Shown: positions 22,302-34,354 of the stretch, piece after piece
Layout of the letters: each line of letters starts with the position of its first letter
How positions within the stretch are numbered: the first letter of the stretch is position 1
DNA from: Phallusia fumigata
Lineage: Eukaryota > Chordata > Ascidiacea > Phlebobranchia > Ascidiidae
NCBI GenBank assembly: GCA_008931825.1
Contig: QXVZ01001074.1
Coordinates: 1 to 64,000 of the forward strand
DNA: 64,000 bases
Direction of reading: 5' to 3'
Made by a program: the position numbers and the translations under genes
The notes under the pieces: model-generated
Seen by the model: the letters and a program-made list of their open reading frames with translations, nothing else
What the model was told of the DNA's origin: nothing
Databases searched by the model: none

Positions 22302-25300
22302 TTGGCCCTTCCTTCAAACTTTCATGTCGCTGCTTGAAACCACAAGGGCGGCAGTGGTGCCTTATGACGGGCATGGAAGGCACGCGGTCGCTTCCGCAGC
22401 GACAGAAAGCCGCGCACGACAGATGTGGATAATTTAGTTTTTTCATTAAAGTTTTTAACATTTGCAAAGGTTACGTCGGCAGCGAGGAGTTGCTTAAGGG
22501 GGCGGGGAAGGTGCGCCGCGCTTCACTGTCCGATCTGCCATCACCAGTGGCACGCGCGCTTTTTGGAAATCTACCGAGATGCCCCCGCCCTTGCACGCAA
22601 AATCATATTGCTCATATATAAAACATATCTTGAAATCCCGGGGGCTCAGATGTTGCTAATTTACCCGGAGTTTACTCATATGCTTTCCGCGTGCCGCAAT
22701 CTGTAGCGCGCCACTTAGCCGAAAGGTCTACAGCGCCTATGATTACTTTGGGATTTAGGAGGCACGCGCCGGGCACGTCCACCAGGCAAAACAGCCGGGA
22801 GTAACTCGACTGCAATTACCCGGCCCAAGACTCGTTTATCACGCTCATCACGGTATGAGGACAAAAGTGTAGAATGTTTGATGAATATTTGATGAGGTGA
22901 GTAGTTTTCACTGACCTAGTATTAATTCCCATGTGATCGCGGTTGATAATCCAACCACACCAAAGCAATCCTATTTCTTATCTAAGCTGTTGTTTGTTTT
23001 TACTTTTGGGAAATCAAAAAAACAGTTTTTAGTTTTGCAAGTACGAAAATCTTTAACCAGGTAAAATGATGCTTTCTATTAGGAAAAGCTTGCGGCAAAA
23101 AAATATAAGCTGTTGCAATAATGGAGTTTTAACGTGGTCCGCTGGGTTCGACATGTAGTGAATACAGCAGCAAAAAACAAACGCCACGAGGTCAGAGGTC
23201 TGAGTGACCCCAGAAGTTACCGAATACTATGCGCTGGTATGGGATTGTGTCATAAAATATGTGAAACAGGCGGAAAAAGGAAAAATCATAAATATTTGAT
23301 TGCGCTATTGTGTGCGACTCCCTGCGAAAGTTTCAGAAAAAATACTTTCATGGCGCCAAAGCTACGGGCGTTGCGGAACACAGGCGACATTAATACACCT
23401 CCATATTTCAGCAATCTAGTTCATACATATTTCATGGCGACCCTTCACTTGGTAGCGAGACAAAAATCTTATCGGGCAAACTTTAGCCGCTTACCAAGTT
23501 ATTCAGTTGCGATTATTGAAAATTGGCCCCGAACTGCAACGAGCCGCTTGGTGTAAACGCGCCGAATTCTTTAATTATTTATGCAACTACGAGCCAAGTG
23601 AAAACCGTTAAAACTTGAACTGCTGGATATGTTAACTGTTAGAGGTTTTTAATATTTACGCATCGAAGTTCATGGTAAGATAGGGTACATCGACAGCCAG
23701 CTTCTTCGGAAACTTCATGAATTTGCTAACTGCACGTCATACCTAACCCTAGTTTTTGCGCAAACGATTTGCGTCGGAACTCGACACACGCAATCAACTC
23801 TACACCGTTTGTTTTTTTCTACCTGACCTACTTTAAATTGTCTGTGTGGTATCAGTTTTGAAAATGTACGTGTGGATAAATGATTCAACAGGCTGTTTAC
23901 TAACAAAGTACTTTTGACAGGTATCTTCACTAAAACCGTTGCATGCTCGCTCACTCACAAATCATAGATCTCACAACATGAGTCGCAAAATGCCCGTTTA
24001 AAACAAGTTTACTATCTTGCTTACAAGAGCGCGTGGTCTACTTCAAAAACAGGGTAAAACGTAAGCCCGAGTGTTGTATATCGCTTCGGGCATGAAGTAA
24101 GATAAAATTTAAAAAGAGTGTCGAGTTTATTGTCGTATTCCCTTGCGCAAAAGTTGTGCGTTTCATGTGACACTAAACTCGTTAAACCAATGCCATGTTG
24201 CATAATTGCAGGTAAAACCGCGCAGATTGTTTTCTCCGAATTACGTTGGAAACTTAAATTTCGGTGTGAAGTACACCACCGTCGCGCGATTTCCTTATTG
24301 TTGCGGCGATGGGATCGCGTTGCCAATCAAGTTCACATAATACGCGATCCTGAGAAACTTTTTTGACGGATGTTGCCTCCCGTTCGCCAGTTTGCCTGTC
24401 CTGTGGCGCTTGAACAACGGCCGCGACTTAATCGCCTTTGCATTTTACGTGAATGCAAAAGGTTGTTAAGGCTTTTTTAGGCTATATTTTACATACACTC
24501 ATATTACAAAAGTTGCGTCCCTGTATACACACACACAAGCAACTTTTCGAGCTTTCATCGTTAAACGCCTGACAGCCAGACAAACACCACTTACTTCTAC
24601 ACTTTCAAATCGATCTCCGAACCGACAATTGTCTCTGTTTCATCTCGAAAAAAAAAAACTTAGGCAATCCGAACCGTTTCTCACGAAAACTTAGGAGTTA
24701 CGAGCCCGTAAAAATGGCGCCCGTCTCGAGTTTTATAACATCCACATTCAATCGGGCGCCCAAACTTTCCTTCCGACGCACCTCGCAAAATTTAAAAGCC
24801 AAAACGTCAAACTTTCGGCTATTCTTTAGTATCGCCACGTTCAGTTGCTTTCGCTGTGAATCGATACTGCAAATAGGGAAATGGCTTTTATTTCCTGAAT
24901 CGGCATTTCGGCGTTTCATGTGCACATATAGTTATAGTCAACTCGGGTGGTGCCATTTAACGACGAAGAAATTTTGTGCTGGCCACTATGCGTTTATAAA
25001 GGGCATCTAAAAAATACTATTTCCCGAACCGGAAAACTTTTGATGTACCATCTTGTTGCGAGGCTTCTGAAAACATCCATATCGCATTTTTGCTCTGACG
25101 CGGAATTGATGCAGCCTTACTGGAGCCCAAAAAAGCTCGAAATCAATTTCTCGCGATGCAGTTAGAATGTCGTTCTACCGCAAAGGGTGAGGTCTGTAGC
25201 GCTGACAAAATTTAAAGTAAGAGTAGTTAACGTCGCATGAATAGCTTGTTGCTCTATAAATTTTTAATGCTGAAACCCGTGTGACAAAAGTAGCCAAGCG

Positions 25301-28300
25301 AACTCAATTAACTCAACACCAACTTCGAAACATGCCGATGCGCGGTCCTTCTTTAAAATACAAGAAACCGATAATCTTACCTTGCAATTGCTTGGCCTAT
25401 TTTACAAATCATCTGACTTTGTCTATCCATAAAATGGTGTACATAAACTCTAGCCTGCTATATCTAGACAAACTTTTCATCTGGCCTGTCTACACCTTTC
25501 CACAAAGCCATTATAACTTCGCTGCGACCATTATTCATGTAATAAGGAGCAATTTGCCACATGACTAAAAGCCAACTGACCTGTGCCCAACCTCTGGAAA
25601 ACGTATCAACTTTAACTACTGGCGCGGTCGAACTGGAACCAGAAAGTTACGAAAACCTTTTGTGGCTATAGCAAAAATTACGAGCTAGACTGTTATATCT
25701 TTTGTTGATCGTTTTCGCCTGGCAAACTCTCCACAATAAAATAATGTGTATTATGGTTTGATGTGTTTTCCGTCATTTCCGCGCGTAGCCTGCAAGTAAA
25801 ACTGACGGCATGACGACTATTTTATCCTGATCCGACACAAACTACAATTAAATTGGTGCTTATCAATTGGAGCAAAATAACAACATAACAAATTGGCACA
25901 TCTATTAGCAGAGGAAGCCGAAACACAATGGCTGTTCTCAGTAAGCCACTCATCTTTGTAGGTCCTGTGTGCCTGTACCAGTCGGCGATGGAGTATAGTT
26001 ATATTGTAAACGCATGAATGTTGCGCAGTTGTTCGGCACACACTTCGCAGAACAAAGTAATTGGAATGGATAAAACGCATTGTCCCTATCCGGTGCACGA
26101 ACCGCCTCGCTGTGGCAAAGTGGAACGCTTGTAAGAAGTTATTGGGTATAGACACTCCTTGCCCTCATTTAATGCGAATAACATTAAAATTCTTGTGACA
26201 CCGACTGGGTTGTCATACAACTTTAAGAACAATCTTTCTTTGCACTTTGTTCAATTTCTTCTCTCGCGTGTTTATTTAAAGAAATACAATTGTTTTAAAC
26301 CCATGATTTGAAAACATTGGCTATTAAACAATGTACCACAGTTTTATCAGCATCATTCGATTTATTTGGGAGAAACTGTCTCTTGTCGTCAGCGCACAAT
26401 GCATGTGGACGCAACTGCCAGTTTCTGTACGTCAATCAAAATATGCGGTAGGTAAATTAAAACTGAAGTCGCACAAACGAATATGAAGGAAAGTGGGGGT
26501 TCGGGTCGTGGCAGGAAGCTAGTGTCAAAGTTGCGGTCCCGTGCCCGCCATCATTTCCCGTGTGACAAGGCGATGAAAAGGCCTCTGACCGTACACTGTT
26601 TCCCGCGAGCCACCTATACCGAGAAAGCGCGCTCGGTTTTGACTGAACGCCGAACCAAGATCTTGATTCGAAGTGCTTTCAGAAACATGACCCTAGATTC
26701 TGTGGCCTGTGGCATTATTGGTCCATTTAGCGCACACGCCAGTAATTGAATAATGCAATGTGAAAATAGAAACGTTCGGATCCCCACCCGCTAAAGCAGA
26801 CGCATACATGTAAACATGGCAAACCCGCGCGGTGTAATTGAAGAGGCAGCTGCTAAGATATTTCTGTTTTACCCGGCCTGCATTTCCGCTACAAATACAA
26901 TACCAGTTACAATCTCGCCCATATGTTGTAACAACACATTCTCCTGTTCGAGATCAAATTAGAACATATCCATACCGCACACCGGTGCTGTGATCCGATT
27001 GCGCCAATTCTGGCTTGTCGAACCTGACGGCTGCCGATGATGAATTGATATAAGATGAGTTCGCCTGCTGCTGGTGGCAGCTTTTATTCGCCGCAGCCGT
27101 AATGGAACAAATTGCAATTTTTTACATTACTTGAAAGGTTACTAAATACGCACAATTCATCTGAACATAAAGGTGAGTCCCATGCTTCCTGTGGCTTGGG
27201 TAGTGTAAAACTCCAAGGAGCGCAACGATGCAATGTGACATTAGGTTTTATGCCGCTTGCGCAGTTCCCATGCGCCGGTTGAGAGTTCTGCTGGTCTAGC
27301 CATTATGTCAGAAAGTGTCCGTCAGTGCGTGTGTTCGCGCGTATGACACCGGGGTAACTTGATCGGGACTTTTCTTTGGGCAGGAGTAGGAATACGCTGA
27401 TTGCCGCACTTCCACCTCACTTCGTAGCCGCGTTACAAAACCCGTGGTGAGCCCTTTCCCTGGCAGGAAGCGTTCGTTCGTCGCCGTTGGGTGATGCCTT
27501 GCCAGCCGCATTGTCCTGACGTTCTATTACTTCGTCCGGTATCACTTGCTGACAAGTTTTGGAGACGTTCAGAGGAAGTCTGAATGTTAGGCAAGCGGAG
27601 CGCAAAATTACCGACTCAAGCAGAAAGTGTGCGCAGTTAGTTCTCCCTCCTTACTACTTGGCACAGGGCGTGGGGCGATTCTCGATCGTCAGCGTGCCTT
27701 TTTTCTTGTCCTATTTTGAATGCAGTTGTTCACGACGCCTCGTCGCATGTAATTATATTGTTCCTGAAATTATAACTTGCCCGGGCGCCATTCGAATACG
27801 GGCTGCGCTGCACATCCACACGAAATGGATCTGTTGACCGGTACGGTTCCGGGTTTTGAATGGAAAGCAAGAGCTTGGACGGCCTTGCAAACTCAGAACG
27901 ATGTGAGGTGCTGGAAACCGCTGGAGTCACACGTGCCTCCGGCCGATTCGGTGTTCCTGCGGGTCTTCGTAACCCAAGGGGTCGATACCTTCCTGTGTTT
28001 TTTACAGATTGTTATTGTTTGTGCGCAATGCGAAGTTTAGCTGTTACCGGCGCGTTAGCCTACAAAGGTTTGGTTGCAAAATAACCAAATACCTCCATTT
28101 TGTGATTATTGTTTTGTCGGAAACAAGTCGTTGAACTTAAAGTTACAACAAGCGTAATAAAAACCTCCGTGGATGATGATGAAATATAAACTACAACGAT
28201 GTCAATATTTCATGCGACCTTTCGGTGATTTTGTGTAACTCTAGGGGTGAGTGCTTTGGTACGTAAGACAGGTATGACAAGTCATTGAGTTTGTTGACGA

Positions 28301-28396
28301 AAAGTGTCAAACCACCCCGTTGCAAACGCTTACAAGTAACGGACGGGAGGATGAAATTGTAGCTGGGATACTGCCGATACGACATGGTGTACTTAC

Positions 28397-31300
28397 CCCG
28401 GGTCGAGTTGTTGCCGTGAGTAGAGAAACCGGATCCTGCAGGCGCGGTGTGTGCGGTAAGACCTGCAATGTACTTGCCGTTTGAAATAAATTCCCGCAAC
28501 TCAGGAAGCGTTAATAGAGTTTCTATAATGGTTCCCAATCCAACAGACTTCTTCTGACGCGGTTTACAGTTTCAAGACACAAACCACGTTATTTAAATAT
28601 TAAGAAACGAACCCAGAACGGTTCGTAGGATTGGGAACCACGCCCGTTTAACTGAAGCAAGTGAAACACAACTACACCATAGTGCCCTTCAAGAAATTCG
28701 GCATACCCAGTGAGCTGACGGTAACCGCATTTCCTTTGGACGAATTTTCAATGATGGAGCACTGGTCCTCCCTGCGGCTCTGCGGAGAAGTAGTCAGAAT
28801 TTTGACAACAACGGGCCAAGGGTCGCCAAGGCGGGATATTTACCTTTGCGTCTTGCCTGGCGTAGCGGCGGGAACGGGACGAAACATTCTCCGTCTGAGG
28901 TTCGCCGCAAGACTCGTGCTGAGCGCTGTTTTTTTGTCTTCCACCACCCAGCGCCGGTATGCTGTTGCTATTGCAAGTCTTAACATAGGCCTTGTGGGCG
29001 TCCCTGAGGACATTTCGGGCACCCGCAGACAGTTCGGCAAAGTGAAACTGACTGCTGGATCCGCTTGAAATCGAAGCTGCAGAAAAAAAAGACAGCTAAA
29101 TATAACACAACCACAATTTCAAAAGAATAAAAAAACAAATTTAAAATCTAATGTGACCTGATTTGTTTGGCTTAACGACTCGAAGCTGATTTGATGCGAA
29201 GGCATGACGCTGCTCTCTAGCCCCACCGCGAATGACAACAGAACTTGGATTGCTGGTATGGGGTCTTTGACAATCTGCGTTGCGCGTGTATGGCTGCTGT
29301 TCAGGTAAACTACTTGTCATCCTCGGGTGTTTCTTCGTTGAGTTGCCTGTGATGGGAAAAGCCACAGTCGTCTGGATGACCCTCGGCAAACGTGATTCCG
29401 ACACGACACTTCGGGCGGCCTCAACCCTGTCGCTTTGTCGGAAACAATCCACGCTGACTGCGGTGGGAAAGAAGTTTTGCGGTACTGCGTCTAACCCTTT
29501 GTTAGTCTGTGTTCTCCGCATCTGTTCGCTTATGTTTCCAAACGCCATCGAACTCGAAGGGTCGGACGGGCGCTGTTCGTTTGGAGAATCAACAACTTCG
29601 CCTTCCCTGTTGTTCGCTTTGTGATGTCGTGTTTGTCTTTTGTGGTTCCACTCCTCGATCTGACGTTGAATTTGAACATGGGCGTAACGCGGAAGAAGTC
29701 GGTCGTTGTGGGGCGAGTGTGGCGACGAATGACGGACGAAGCGGCACGGAAAAGCTGCTGGGGCTGTTTGCAAGTGTCTGGCGGCTTCCGTTTTGCTTTG
29801 TTGCGGTGAGTTTGAGTTAGAAGAGCCAAGGGCGCGGTCCCTCGCTTGCTGCTTAAGAAACTTTTGCATCTGACAACGATACAGATAAATATTTTAAATG
29901 TTAAACATCTTTCTATCGCAAATTACAGTGTGCACCTGCAACATATCCAACGAGTCGCGACGTCCCTTGTACGAGGACAAGTTGGACAAAGGACGCCCCC
30001 CGGCGACAGGAGAAACTCTTGATATTACTCGGAAGGGAGCGACAGGTGTCCGTACAGTACCCTGTGGAATAAGCTATATTACCACAGACGGCGAGCGCTT
30101 GGTCGAATGGACTAAGGCGCTCGACCCATATGCAGACATAAAAAACCTGATCGGGTTTCGTTCTCGGGATCGTCCCGGGTTCGAACCAAGTGAAAAAAAA
30201 ATCAAAAAAAATATGGATGAATATATATTACTACTACAGACAATCGTTTAATTGTGTTTTGGGGAGAGGTGTAGAAGTTGTTTAGATATAGTTTTCCAAT
30301 AAGTGAGTTATTAAACCGCATATCTTACCCTGTCAAATATTGTCGTCGTGTCGAAAGGTAATTTGCCCTTTTCTGCCAAATCGAAATCATTTACAAGCGA
30401 TCTGACTGGATTTGTAATCGACTTGAATTCCAACGTGTCGTCCATGTCGCTGTTAGTGTAGGGAGACTCATATCCCAAATTCTCTTCCGGTTCCGAAACG
30501 ACCGAACTTATGGGTGAAGTTGTGTCCCGAGGAACCACGTGAATTTCAAGATCAAGATCAAATTTAACTGCATTGGTTCAATTATACAACATTAGCGAAA
30601 CAGCCTTGAATTACATTAACACATTTAAAACATTTATCAGTTATTACATTTATCAGAGATTTTGAGTTGACGTGCATTGATCATTTCATACGCGTTTAAG
30701 CTGAAAACATAATTCGTAATAATTTGTTTTCAGGCTGGATCGTTGTCCAGGACCAACATGCTATAAAAGTGCTTACTAACAACTTCAGTTGATTACCAAC
30801 AATAAACAATACAGTGATATGATACAATGCCTGACCTCTTTGCTTTTTGCTGGCGCTTGTTAAGCTTCCACGCTTTTTCAGCGCGCTGGGCGGTGGCGTT
30901 GGAATCGACGGGTACAAGTGATTCGAGTGATAGCGGTCCCCAAAACTATCGACATCATCGCCTAACATTCCACGGCATTCATCAGTGGGATTTGAATATC
31001 CATCCAACGATTCGCTGTTCTTCATACCGTTAACAACCGGTGCTGATTTTCGCAGAACTTCTGACAACCTCACGCTCAAATCTGAATCGGCTTGACTGCT
31101 AGAGGCATAGGAACTTGTACTGCCGCGCCGAACCTTTTTCAGTTGAACTCTGCGTGCTTCAGAGAGGGGAACGTCGTCGTTTGCTGACATTTCATAGTCA
31201 ACGTTGGTCTTACGTTGGCGTCCGTTTCCCTGATTTGCGTGTTCGTTCAACGCAACTTCGCACGACAGCAGCGACATAACTAATGAATTTTTTCCAGGAC

Positions 31301-32804
31301 TCGACCTTTGTTCTACCTCTTTGTCAGCCGCGGGATGCTCACAGTCAAAAGAAGTGCCGCCGGAATTGTCATTGCTCGGTGAGGAAGAAGATTGTTCCGA
31401 GTTATTATAAGAATCGGTCGCCCTGTTGATATTGGCAATGTTGCAACAACACTGAGTGGAAGCACTTCGTTCCCTATTCGACGGCGTGTCGATACTTAAC
31501 GTCTGTCCTTCGTTTGTATTCGCTCTTTCCGATTTAGATCCGGTGCCGGTGACTGCCTCGGTCAATTCAGCGTTGTGCAAGACTAACGCATCCACTTCGT
31601 AAATAGGCCCTTCTTGGTTTGTGTAAACACAAGTATTTTCTACCAGCCTTGGTCCATATTTAACCTTGTTATCGTGATCGATTGTATTCCTGTTGCCATT
31701 AGTGTACTGACTTTGAACTCGTCCAAATAAAAGCGACGAATCGGCGTTCTGTTTTGCTTGGCCGCCCCGTTCCTCGGCTACTGTTATTACAGGCAGCACC
31801 TCGCTAAGCGCGCCGATTTTCGGATTAACGCACACAATTATGGCCAAGTTGTCTCGCTTTTCCTGCTGACGGTCGTGTTTACTTCTCTGTAAAGCGATGG
31901 CCTTGCTTCTCGACCCCTGTTGACTCTGTGCACATGAGCTCAGCGCTTCATGGCCCTCTTGACTGTCCACGTTGATATTCGCCTCGGCTAACGAGCAATG
32001 TCGACGAAGATAACTAGAGTCTTGGTGACGAGGCGCGCGTGCTGTGCCTTCCGTCAAAAGTTGTTTCTGTTGATCGTTATCCTGTTGTGGGCAACTTGTT
32101 TCTGTCCGCGGGCTCTTGTGTTGGCGCTCGCACCATATCACCTTGCTATTGTGATGTTCGCCATTGTAAACACGCCGATGTCTGTTGTCGCAACAGCGCG
32201 CTTTGTCCGCCGAAGACGGAACGTTGCGAATCTCGCGTATTAGGTGACGAATATCGTTGGGCGATCTGGTCTGATTAGTCGTCGGCAATCCTCGGTCGAC
32301 AGCCGCCGTTTGGTCACCATGTTGCGATATGTTGGGAATGGGATCTTCTATCGCCTCAACGTTCATGCCGGATAGGTCAATGTTGAATACGTAACGCCGT
32401 CGCTTGCTCGTTAGCCTCGAACCGTTTTTAGATGTTGACTGTCCTATTGTAAAATATTTCTGTTAATATATCTACTATTCATCATTTAGGTGTTGGCTTA
32501 CTTTGCACGCTTTAAAAACGCGTGCTTAAAAACAGTTTTTTTGGGGAGGACAAAAAACAACACGCTTACGTAATGTACTTGTTAAAAGAATAAAGCGACG
32601 AAAAACAAAACAAATATCACCTTGTGATAGAGTAAATTCACTTTGTGTCATAGATCTGCACACAACGGGGCAATGCCGATTTGGTGCGATCGAAACAAAC
32701 GTGTCACCGGCTGTCCACGGTCTCACTTCACTCCCGGTGCATGAAGTATGTGGCTTGTTTGAGGAATCGCGACCGCCATCAACGCCGTGTAGATGCGCAT
32801 CCAT
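28397..32804 (-). CDS. Unrecognised polar, Ser-rich protein with RVKF motif; 3' end unresolved
   Basis: Not recognised. Exons from 5': 32804-32621 (ATG at 32804, with a spliced leader ending near 32818), 32443-30836, 30567-30329, 29869-29155, 29076-28844, 28779-28707, and a candidate 28551-28397. The first five join in phase and encode over 960 residues. The large exon 2 is highly polar (Ser, Asn, Gln, Glu), probably disordered, and begins with a basic SKRRRY cluster. A conserved-looking core follows: PSIPTPPPSALKKRG, then KKQRVKFDLDLEIHVV, where RVKF is completed across the exon 2-3 junction and fits the RVxF docking motif of protein phosphatase 1. Next come LPFDTTTIFDRMQKFLKQQA and a basic RQIEEWNHKRQTRHHK helix. 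Exon 6 to 7 is not in phase with the donor chosen, and exon 7 ends in a good donor, so the gene continues to lower coordinates or joins Myt1. Confidence 0.6.
30085..30210 (+). mobile_element. tRNA-derived SINE (head and A-rich tail)
   Basis: It lies in the intron between exons 3 and 4 of the - strand gene, in the opposite orientation. A pol III A-box-like TGGTCGAATGG (30100-30110), followed by AAGGCGC as in a Leu/Ser tRNA D-arm, is followed by a perfect B box GGTTCGAACC (30178-30187) and an A-rich tail (about 30191-30210). No CCA-ready acceptor stem closes around it, so it is not an intact tRNA gene. A unique body may extend upstream to about 29925, but the 5' end and any target-site duplication could not be fixed. 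tRNA-related SINEs are known in Ciona; the family here is not assigned. Confidence 0.6.
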
Positions 32805-32818
32805 ACTTTGTACCCTAC

Positions 32819-34354
32819 TAAAACAACAGACTAGTATAACAACACCTTAGCTTAAAGATTACGAATAGCAACGGTAATTTACCCTTTTTTCTGTTGTCAC
32901 ACTTTTTCAATCACTGCCGATGTGACTAAATTAGTCGAACAGTCATCCAGATCCACTTTGCGATGAACCAAGTTGCCTATTTACCCTCATGATATTATTT
33001 CAGATTACTCGTTGCTTGTCAGTTTGTTGTTCACCATTTGCGCGCTCGACATTGTTAAATTGCCACTCATGGCAAGATACAAAGCACTTGACTTGCTGGT
33101 TACTACGTAACATAGACGATAACACAAATGGGATACCCAACAAGTGCGTTTGTATTCGAGAGATGGCTTTAAAATCGTATAATAGTGGTACCACTTACCA
33201 AACTATCGCCCATGTTTGTTTTACTGTATCAACATAGCTTAACAATGTTATTTTTGTGGGACATAATACAATTGCGAAAAGCGCTTAATTTTTTGGGGAT
33301 ATGAAGACAAAGACATACCGCTGGTGATCGCTGAAAAAAAAATGTCGACCAATTGGAACTTACAGTTTAAAACCAATCAGTCTAAATAGCATTGTGTTAT
33401 TTTTAAACCAACAAGTTTTGCCCAGAATGCGTAATTGTTTGTTCAAATATTCTTAAGGATTAACAAAGGCATATTTTTTTGGTTGTTGATAAAATTTAAG
33501 TGTCCTCGCCAAGTACTTCTTTTCCGATTAGACTTATTAGTCGTCAACGTTTGAAAAAACTCCAGTCTTGTTAACAAACAGCTAAAGACCTTGACGATCC
33601 TCGTGGGCCAATAGAATTTAACCAGTGGTTTACCGAAACGTCCCCCGATAGTTGATCAACCATTTGACGAATAGTTGTCGTTGCGTGTTAGACATGCTTG
33701 CGTGGACTGCACAAGGTTCCTGCAGCAGGTCGATTGTTCTTTTTTCGCAAGCATTGGACGCAATATGCTTTAACATACGATGCGCAGAAGCCCGTCATGG
33801 TCATTCGAAAAACAAACACTCACTGCAGTAGGCAAAGTGTATTAAAAAACAAACTCAAGAGCTGGTAAGTTAAAAACAAGAAGCTGGACAATATGAAAGG
33901 GGGAAGGTGATTAAAAAAGGATGTTTTTATGGTAACTATGAAGTTTATCAAAAAGCTTACATCGGTTGCCACGTATAATGGTTTAACCGTAAATAACTCC
34001 TTTTATTTTAAACAGAACTATGAGAGATAAGGCAGCCATCAACAAATAATAATCTAATTTGCATTGTCAGAGATGAAGTTTTTGTTTCATTATCGCTGCG
34101 ATAATTACCTCCGCATGGCCCAGTGCGCAAATTGGGGGGCGATCGACTGCTGTCTCATTTGATTCATCAAATCTAAAAAATCAATTGCAGAAGGATGTCT
34201 TGGTGGTAGAAGATAACAATGTATCAACAGTGTTTTTTTTCTTTATGTTCAATATTATACAGGCTATAGTGGTGAAATGAGCGGCTGTAGGCAAGGATTA
34301 AATATTTTTTGAGGAAACTGTTTGAGGCAGAAGCAGATCGAATTATTACTTAAA
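32819..34354. other. Head-to-head intergenic region
   Basis: This is 1.5 kb between the start of the - strand unknown gene and the start of the glutamate receptor, so it should contain both promoters. It is AT-rich and has no recognised gene or repeat. The open frames at 32989-33237 (+) and 33000-33194 (-) are antisense shadows without recognisable content. Confidence 0.5.

Larger units (their letters stand above)
16564..28396. other. 11.8-kb gene-poor region upstream of Myt1
   Basis: By far the longest stretch in the window without a convincing gene. It contains only unlinked open frames with no recognised protein, no transposase or reverse transcriptase, no tRNA-like B box and no long repeat that I could see. 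Base composition is mixed, with a GC-richer part around 22.1-22.8 kb and 27.3-28.0 kb. It is either the 5' regulatory region of Myt1, or an intron linking the - strand exons at 28.4-32.8 kb to Myt1. Noteworthy sites inside it are listed separately. Confidence 0.6.

Noticed and set aside
22360-22390. Similarity to miR-124 (aaggcacgcggt)
   Set aside because: Only a partial match, and I see no flanking hairpin of miRNA precursor form.
28191-28396. Continuation of the - strand frame below 28397
   Set aside because: This is read-through past a strong GTAAGT donor; the peptide composition changes and ends at a chance stop.
16564-28396. Hidden retroelement or DNA transposon in the gene-poor region
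   Set aside because: No reverse transcriptase, transposase or long terminal or inverted repeats were seen on either strand by eye. A library search would be needed to exclude small non-autonomous elements.
28661-29068. 135-codon + strand open frame
   Set aside because: Antisense to the - strand exons at 28779-28707 and 29076-28844, which have strong splice sites and better protein content.
29898-30251. 117-codon + strand open frame
   Set aside because: It runs through the SINE, including its A-rich tail, and is not a gene.
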